A stretch of 64,000 nucleotides of DNA from Streptomyces sp. NK15101. GTDB lineage: Bacteria; Actinomycetota; Actinomycetes; Streptomycetales; Streptomycetaceae. Both the position numbers and the translations under genes were made by a program. The notes beneath the pieces are model-generated. The model was not told the origin of the DNA. It worked only from the letters and a program-made list of their open reading frames with translations, and made no database searches. The DNA lies in the NCBI RefSeq assembly GCF_020400725.1, contig NZ_JAINVG010000029.1, positions 23,674-87,673 on the forward strand. The letters are read 5' to 3'. Shown one piece after another: positions 59,097 to 64,000 of the stretch; the first letter of the stretch is position 1; each line of letters begins with the position of its first letter.

Positions 59097-59819
59097 TCAG
59101 CGCCGGTACACGCGCAACTCCGCCACCTCGTACGACATCTCCGTCGCGTCCGGGTCGGGTGCCGGGTGGTACCGGCCCGCGCAGACCGACAGGTTCACGA
59201 TGAGATGGGCCCGCCAGGAGCGCCCCACCCCCCGGCGGTCGTCGAAGACGCGGGCGCCGTTGACCCACCAGACGACGGACCGCGCTCCCAACTCGACCCG
59301 AAGGTCCACCCACGCCCCGGGCCGGACGGCCGGGTCCCGGAAATAGAGGTAACGGCCCCGCACCCGGTTCGACAGCTCCAGGAGGTCCGGGTTGTCGGGG
59401 TGGTATTCGAAGACGTCGACCTCCTGGCCGCCGTCGAGCCAGGTCCAGATCGCCGGCCAGGCGCCCGTCTCCTCGGGCAGTCGCACCCGGGCCTCCAGGA
59501 CGTCGCCCGCCCGCACCTGGAAGCCCTCCGCGCTGCCCTCCGTCGTGAGCAGCCCGGCGTCCCAGAGGCCGTCGCTTCTTCGAGTGGCCCGGAACGTCCC
59601 CGTCCGGCTGTACGAGGGGTCCTCCACCAAGTGGTCGAGCTTGTTGTCGCCGGGGTTCGTCGGTCCGCCGCCGGGATACGCCCACGAGCGGCCCGCGACC
59701 CACTGCTCGGCTGAGGAGAAGTCCGCGTCGAGGACGAGTTCGGCGCGGGCCGACGCCGGGCCGCCCCCGCCGGAGCGCTCGCCGCCCCGCCGGAGCCGGT
59801 CGAAGAAATCGTTCGGCAC
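59097..59819 (-). CDS. GH16-like glycoside hydrolase without signal peptide
   Basis: 240 residues with a concanavalin-like jellyroll. The active-site strand reads EVDVFEYHP, matching the GH16 motif E-x-D-x-x-E, so catalysis looks possible. GH16 enzymes usually hydrolyse beta-glucans outside the cell. Here no export signal is visible: the protein starts VPNDFFDRLRRGGERSGG, a disordered segment. Intracellular action, another export route or a start further upstream are all possible. GAAAGGGG lies 7 nt before GTG 59819. Confidence 0.8.
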   Translation of the reverse strand: MPNDFFDRLRRGGERSGGGGPASARAELVLDADFSSAEQWVAGRSWAYPGGGPTNPGDNKLDHLVEDPSYSRTGTFRATRRSDGLWDAGLLTTEGSAEGFQVRAGDVLEARVRLPEETGAWPAIWTWLDGGQEVDVFEYHPDNPDLLELSNRVRGRYLYFRDPAVRPGAWVDLRVELGARSVVWWVNGARVFDDRRGVGRSWRAHLIVNLSVCAGRYHPAPDPDATEMSYEVAELRVYRR

Positions 59820-60424
59820 GGCGACACCCCTTTCGTTCGGGCCTCCGTCGGCCCAGGGGCAATCTGCCCCACCTTGCCCGGGGCAAGCGCGGGGGACGGG
59901 TAGTTGGCGACAAGTCGTCACCGGTGCCTCCGGCAGCGGCTCGGCCTGCGTCGCGCCCGGCGCGGCGCGGTCGGCCTCACCGGCGCGGTGCGGTCGGCCT
60001 CGCCGGCGCGGCGGTACTCGAACACGCCTGACGTTCGTCCCCGGCGGCGGCGCCGTCGTCATCGGCGCGGGTGGGCCCGGCCGCACCGCCGTCCTGCCGC
60101 ACGAGGTCCCGTCACCTCTCCGCACTGAAGGCCCGAGCCGAACCGAGCGAGGTGTTCGGTCTGCCCCGGGCCGGTGCCGTCGGCGTCCATGTCGGGACGT
60201 ACGGCCCGGACGAGGCACCGGAGGCGTGCGAACGCCTGCGCCGGGGACGGATCGACGGCGGGGCGGTCGTCCTCCAGGACGGCCGAACCCCACGCCCACG
60301 CCACTCCACCCGGCGGCTTTCCGGCGACCGGGCAGGCGGGTGCCGCGAGCGCCATTTATGGTTACGCTGTATCCGTTAAAAGGGTGCGGTTCGGAGATCA
60401 GGCGATCCACGGGGAGCAGCGGAC
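59820..60424. other. Gene-free region with decayed sequence
   Basis: 605 bp. The left part carries a near-palindrome CTTGCCCGGGGCAAG (about 59873) upstream of the GH16-like gene. The middle holds an alcohol-dehydrogenase remnant. The right end (GGTTACGCTGTATCCGTTAA, about 60360) is AT-richer and probably is the promoter of the frameshifted monooxygenase. Confidence 0.5.
60040..60330 (+). pseudogene. 3' remnant of a zinc-type alcohol dehydrogenase gene
   Basis: EVFGLPRAGAVGVHVGTYGP, then EAPEACERLRRGRIDGGAVV, is the usual C-terminal ending of medium-chain alcohol dehydrogenases. The catalytic domain upstream is missing, apart from a possible cofactor-loop trace (VVIGAGGPGRTA) in another frame. 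Confidence 0.65.
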
Positions 60425-61983
60425 GTGAGCGACACGGGTACGGCGTCGGCCGACGTCATCGTCATCGGGGCGGGTCCCGTAGGGCTCGCCCTCACCCTCG
60501 ACCTGGCCCGCCGGGGGATCGCGGTCCGGCTGGTGGAGCGGGAGGAGGAACGGTTCGAGGGCTCGCGGGCCAAAGGCGTCCAGCCGCGCACCCTTGAAGT
60601 CCTCGACGGCTTCGGCCTGGCCGCAGCCGCCCTCGCGGCCGGCGGCGCCTACCCGCCGATGGGACTCCACTTCGGCCCCTTCACCAAGACCTGGCGGATG
60701 CACGCCACCGCCCCGGACGGCGCCGGCACGCCCTACCCCGACGTCCTGCTCCTCCCGCAGTACGCCACCACCGCCCTCCTCCACGGAGCCGTCCGACGGC
60801 TCGGCGGCGACGTCGAGTTCGGCGTCCGGGCCGAGGAGATCACCCAGGACGCCGGGTCCTGCGCCGTACGCCTGGGCGACGGCCGCCTCCTGACGGCCCG
60901 GTACGTCGTCGGCGCCGACGGCGGCGCCAGCACCGTGCGCAAGGCCGCCGGCATCGCCTTCGAAGGCACCACCGACGAGGCCGACCGGACGATCCTCGTG
61001 GACGCCGCCGTGGACGGTCTCTCCCACGACCACTGGCACATCTGGCCCCGCACCGGCGGACGCGGCATCGCGGCCTGCCCGCTGCCGGGCGCCGACGGCC
61101 GCTTCCAGATCATGATCGGAACGCGGCCGGGCGACCCGATCGAACCCGCCGCCCTGACCGAGGCCCGCCTCGCGGATCTCCTCCGCCGCCGGGCCGGCCG
61201 CTCCCTCACTCTCCGCGACATCAGCTGGGCCTCCGTCTTCCGCCCCAATGTCCGCCTCGCCGAGCGCTACCGCAACGGCCGGCTCCTCCTGTGTGGAGAC
61301 GCGGCCCACGTCCACACCCCCGCCGGAGCGCAGGGCCTCAACACCGGAGTCCAGGACGCGCACAACCTCGGCTGGAAACTCCACCAGGTCCTCGCCGGCG
61401 CCGACACCTCGCTCCTGGACAGCTACGAGCGCGAACGCCGCCCCGTCGCCGCCCGGGTCCTCGGCCGCTCCGCCGAGCTCTACGAAGGACTGGCCGCCCC
61501 CGCCCCCGTCGGCTCACCCGGGGCCCCGGAGAACACCAGCTCGACATCTCCTACTTCGGCGGCCCGCTCGCCCCCACCGGCGCACCCCGCACCACGACCC
61601 TGCGCTGCGGCGACCGCGCCCCCGACGCCCGACTGCCCCGGCCCACCGCCACGGCGGCCGCACTCTTCGACCTCTACCGGGGCCCGCACTTCACCGCCCT
61701 CGCCTTCGGCGCCCGCGCCACCGCCGCCGCACACCGCCTCCCCTGGCCGAGCACCGGCGTCCCGCTGCGCCGCCACACCGCGCTCCCGCACACCACGCCC
61801 CGTACGCCCGGGGAAGCGGCCCTGCTCACCGCGTACGGAATCACCGAGGACACGCTCCTGCTCATCCGTCCGGACGGCCACGTCGGCCATGTCGGCCACA
61901 TCGGTCGTCTCTCCGCCGTGGACGGCACCGGGGATCCCCTCCCCGCCGTCGCCGCGCTGACCGGCGGCCTCCCCACCGCCTGA
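60425..61983 (+). pseudogene. FAD-dependent aromatic monooxygenase with a frameshift near 61,500
   Basis: The frame from GTG 60425 reads a group A hydroxylase: VIVIGAGPVGLALTLDLARR, GADGGASTVRKAAGIAFEG, CGDAAHVHTPAGAQGLNTG. After ELYEGLAAP (about 61,490) it loses similarity, while another frame continues LDISYFGGPLAP through a thioredoxin-like C-terminal domain to 61983. The shift falls in a C/G-run region (61493-61520). Restored, the protein would be about 519 residues, similar to rifampicin- or polyketide-type hydroxylases. A sequencing error in the homopolymer is as likely as a true mutation. It is followed 100 bp later by a TetR gene. Confidence 0.8.
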
Positions 61984-62085
61984 CGTCCCCCCGGGGCGCA
62001 CACCTTCGGCGGGTACGGTGTCCACCGCACCCCCCGAAGGCCGCCGGCGCCCGGCGACCGCGCCCAGCGAGAGAGAGCCCGCCCC

Positions 62086-62820
62086 ATGCCCGCCACCCCG
62101 CCACCTCCCGGCAGCCCGGCCTGGTGGGCCGCACGCCCCGCACCCGTACCCCCGGCCGGGCCCCGGCGCGGCCGGCCCGCGCTCGACCCCGCGCGGATCG
62201 TCGACACCGCGCTGCGCCTGGTCGACGAGCACGGCGTCCAGGCGTTCTCCCTGCGCATGCTGGCCGAGGAGCTGAACTCCGGTACGGCCACGCTCTACCG
62301 CCACTTCGACGGCAAGGACGAGATCCTGGCCCACGTCGTCGACCGCGTCCTCGGCGAGGCCGACCTCGACGGCCTCGCCGAGGACACGGCCGACTGGCGG
62401 GAGGCCCTCACGGTCACCGCCCACCGGTTCCACGACGCCCTGCGGCGCCACCCCCACACCCTGCCCCCGCTCATCGCCCACGTACCGGTCGGCCCCCACG
62501 GACTCGCCCAGCGCGAGCGCGTCCTGGCCGCCCTCCTGGCCCACGGCCTGCCCGCGGAGCTCGCCGCCCGGGCCTTCACCGCCGTCACGCACTACGTCAT
62601 CGGCTTCACCGCCCAACAGCACGGGCCGGGCACCGCCCCCGACGACGGCGCGGACCTCGCCGCCTTCTACCGGGGGCTCGACCCCGCCTCGTACCCCGCC
62701 CTGCTCCGGACCGCCGAAACCCTCACCGCCGTCTCCCCGGACGAGGAGTTCGAGTTCGGCCTCACCCTCCTCGTCCTGGGCCTCGACCGGCTCCACCACC
62801 CGCCCGGGAACCGCCCGTAG
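62086..62820 (+). CDS. TetR-family regulator (TetR_C-type)
   Basis: 244 residues. A Pro-rich leader of about 25 residues precedes the HTH (ARIVDTALRLVDEHGVQAFS, LAEELNSGTATLYRHFDGKD). The C-terminal domain (FHDALRRHPHTLPPLIAHVP, LTLLVLGLDRL) resembles tetracycline-repressor C-terminal domains. Such regulators often control a neighbouring flavin monooxygenase, here the frameshifted one upstream. No clear operator was seen. Confidence 0.9.
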   Translation: MPATPPPPGSPAWWAARPAPVPPAGPRRGRPALDPARIVDTALRLVDEHGVQAFSLRMLAEELNSGTATLYRHFDGKDEILAHVVDRVLGEADLDGLAEDTADWREALTVTAHRFHDALRRHPHTLPPLIAHVPVGPHGLAQRERVLAALLAHGLPAELAARAFTAVTHYVIGFTAQQHGPGTAPDDGADLAAFYRGLDPASYPALLRTAETLTAVSPDEEFEFGLTLLVLGLDRLHHPPGNRP

Positions 62821-62869
62821 GAGTCACGACACGGATCCGCACCCAGGACGGGCGCGCGCGTGCCCGGGC

Positions 62870-63166
62870 TCAGGCCCGCACGACCGTCCACGCCCCGACG
62901 GGCCCCGCCACGTACAGCAAGGTGCCGACCGGCAGGTACGCCCACGGAGTGCGCCCGCGGCGCCAGGCCGCCACGCCGAGCACCGGCGAGGCCACCGCGG
63001 CGAGGCCCGGGCCGATCCAGGGCAGTGCCCACATCGCCAGGGTCCCGGCCCCGGCGCACAGGGGCGCGGGATCGCCGGTTCCGCAGCCGTCGGCCGCGAA
63101 GATCGAGACGTGGAAGACCAGCCCGTCGAGCAGGAAACCGACGGCGCTCAGTGCCGCGATCGTCAC
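62870..63166 (-). CDS. Small membrane protein
   Basis: 98 residues with three hydrophobic helices (TIAALSAVGFLLDGLVFHVS, TLAMWALPWIGPGLAAVASP and YLPVGTLLYVAGPVGAWTVV). Two Cys lie in the extracytoplasmic loop (DGCGTGDPAPLCAG). No family is recognised. The start GTG 63166 is uncertain; an upstream GTG is possible. Confidence 0.65.
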   Translation of the reverse strand: MTIAALSAVGFLLDGLVFHVSIFAADGCGTGDPAPLCAGAGTLAMWALPWIGPGLAAVASPVLGVAAWRRGRTPWAYLPVGTLLYVAGPVGAWTVVRA

Positions 63167-63246
63167 CAGGCACGCCGTGGGGCGTGTGGGGACGCGTGGT
63201 GGGGCTCGCGACGCAACGATCTTCGGCGGGGATCGTTGATCACGCC

Positions 63247-63933
63247 ATGAAGAACGCCGACACCGGGCGGCGCGTCCGCCTTCTCGCTTCCACCGCCGCC
63301 GCCCTGCTGCTGGGTGTCGTGAGCGCGCCGAGCACGTACGCGAACCCCGCCGCGCAGGACTGTCCGACGGCGGAGATCTTCGCGACCGACAACACCGCCG
63401 TCATCACCGATCCCGACGACCCCGGGCTCGACACCCGCCTCACCCGCTTCGGGCACGAGGTGCGGCGGATCATCCGCGCCCACGGCGCACGTCCGGGCGG
63501 ATCGGAGCTGCTGGACGACGTCTTCTGGTCCGAGGAGCTGAAGCAGGCGACGTACGAGCGGTCCCGCGAGTTCGACGTCGAGAGGGTCGGCCGCGACGGG
63601 CTCCACCACATCGCGGGCGTCATCGCCAAGCAGTACGACCAGGAGGCCGTCCTCACCTTCCGCTGCCTGCCGCGCACGTCGCCGGAGACCGACGCGGTCG
63701 AGATCGAGGTCCCCGGCGTCCGCGTGAGCGGCCTGCGGGAGGCGCTCGTCGCGGACCCGGAGGCCCGCGACAAGCTGGGCGGCGGTTCCGTCACCCTCGA
63801 CGGTCGGCTCGTCCTCGTGGCCCCGGTCGACGACCTCCCGCTGGCCCGCAGGTTCACGACCGCCCTCGGCGCCGACTGGGACCGGGCGGAGATCCGGTAC
63901 GGCGACCGGGAGTTCGTGGCCGGTACGGAGTGA
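63247..63933 (+). CDS. Hypothetical secreted protein
   Basis: 228 residues. The signal peptide MKNADTGRRVRLLASTAAAL ends near APSTYA. The mature protein has two Cys (QDCPTAEIF, LTFRCLP) that probably pair, and no recognised catalytic motif. Segments FGHEVRRIIRAHGARPGG and GLHHIAGVIAKQYDQEAVL look conserved. Its stop codon falls inside the first copy of a 15-bp tandem repeat. Confidence 0.72.
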   Translation: MKNADTGRRVRLLASTAAALLLGVVSAPSTYANPAAQDCPTAEIFATDNTAVITDPDDPGLDTRLTRFGHEVRRIIRAHGARPGGSELLDDVFWSEELKQATYERSREFDVERVGRDGLHHIAGVIAKQYDQEAVLTFRCLPRTSPETDAVEIEVPGVRVSGLREALVADPEARDKLGGGSVTLDGRLVLVAPVDDLPLARRFTTALGADWDRAEIRYGDREFVAGTE

Positions 63934-63963
63934 GCCGGGGCGGAGTGGGCCGGTACGGAGTGG
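63919..63963. repeat. Three 15-bp tandem units at a gene's end
   Basis: GCCGGTACGGAGTGA, GCCGGGGCGGAGTGG, GCCGGTACGGAGTGG lie head to tail. The first copy includes the stop codon of the secreted-protein gene. Confidence 0.8.
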
Positions 63964-64000
63964 GCCGGGCGGCCGCTAGGAGCTGTCCGGCCGATCATGT

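Overview
The window is high-GC actinobacterial DNA, almost certainly Streptomyces. Evidence: GTG starts and strong codon bias throughout, the lysA-hom-thrC-thrB-rho order of core Streptomyces genes, leaderless promoters, a DmdR/IdeR-type iron box, and specialised-metabolism genes with a StrR-family activator.

Left part (1-14.1 kb): an accessory stretch with a squalene-cyclase-repeat protein, a degenerate vanadium-haloperoxidase-like secreted protein, a sensor kinase, an MMPL exporter, a VOC protein, a DUF485/acetate-type symporter pair, a NarL-type response regulator and a membrane multicopper oxidase. Convergent pairs are separated by strong hairpins.

Biosynthetic cluster (about 14.1-34.4 kb): genes for two different aminohydroxybenzoates sit together. 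An aspartokinase plus GriI-like and GriH-like enzymes should make 3-amino-4-hydroxybenzoate (3,4-AHBA). A PhzE-like ADIC synthase, a PhzD-like isochorismatase and an EntA/DhbA-like dehydrogenase should make 3-hydroxyanthranilate (3-HAA). A class II DAHP synthase feeds the shikimate pathway. A PaaK-like ligase, a KAS III enzyme and an amidohydrolase match the assembly set known from benzoxazole pathways (A33853, nataxazole, caboxamycin). Two flavin monooxygenases, two SDRs, a DegT-fold protein without its PLP lysine, a DUF protein, an OmpR-type regulator and a StrR-like activator complete it. A partly palindromic site (CCACTRCTC-N4-GRGTAGTGG-like) occurs upstream of the StrR gene, in the phzE/aspartokinase divergent promoter and upstream of the haloperoxidase gene. 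This suggests one regulon and a hybrid benzoxazole or related bis-aryl product; the product is inference.

Integration scar (34.4-39.2 kb): small orphan genes, an IS5-type transposase remnant, a tRNA-Ser 3'-half remnant with its terminator, a duplicated structured element of about 140 bp, and an exact 25-nt copy of the inner part of the tRNA-Arg(CCG) gene at 39.1 kb.

Core segment (39.1-47.2 kb): tRNA-Arg, a response regulator, an ArgS-like protein without catalytic core, lysA, hom, thrC, thrB and the 5' third of rho. Rho stops abruptly near 47,177, where it is joined out of frame to a pectate lyase gene lacking its signal peptide. This is a rearrangement breakpoint or an assembly chimera.

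Right part (47.2-64 kb): accessory genes. They include the pectate lyase body, a secreted endonuclease/phosphatase-fold protein, gene and IS debris, a TetR/SRPBCC divergent pair, CbtA/CbtB cobalt uptake under a cobalamin riboswitch, a degenerate histidine phosphatase, an iron-regulated siderophore permease set, a GH16-like protein, a frameshifted flavin monooxygenase, a TetR regulator and two small envelope proteins.
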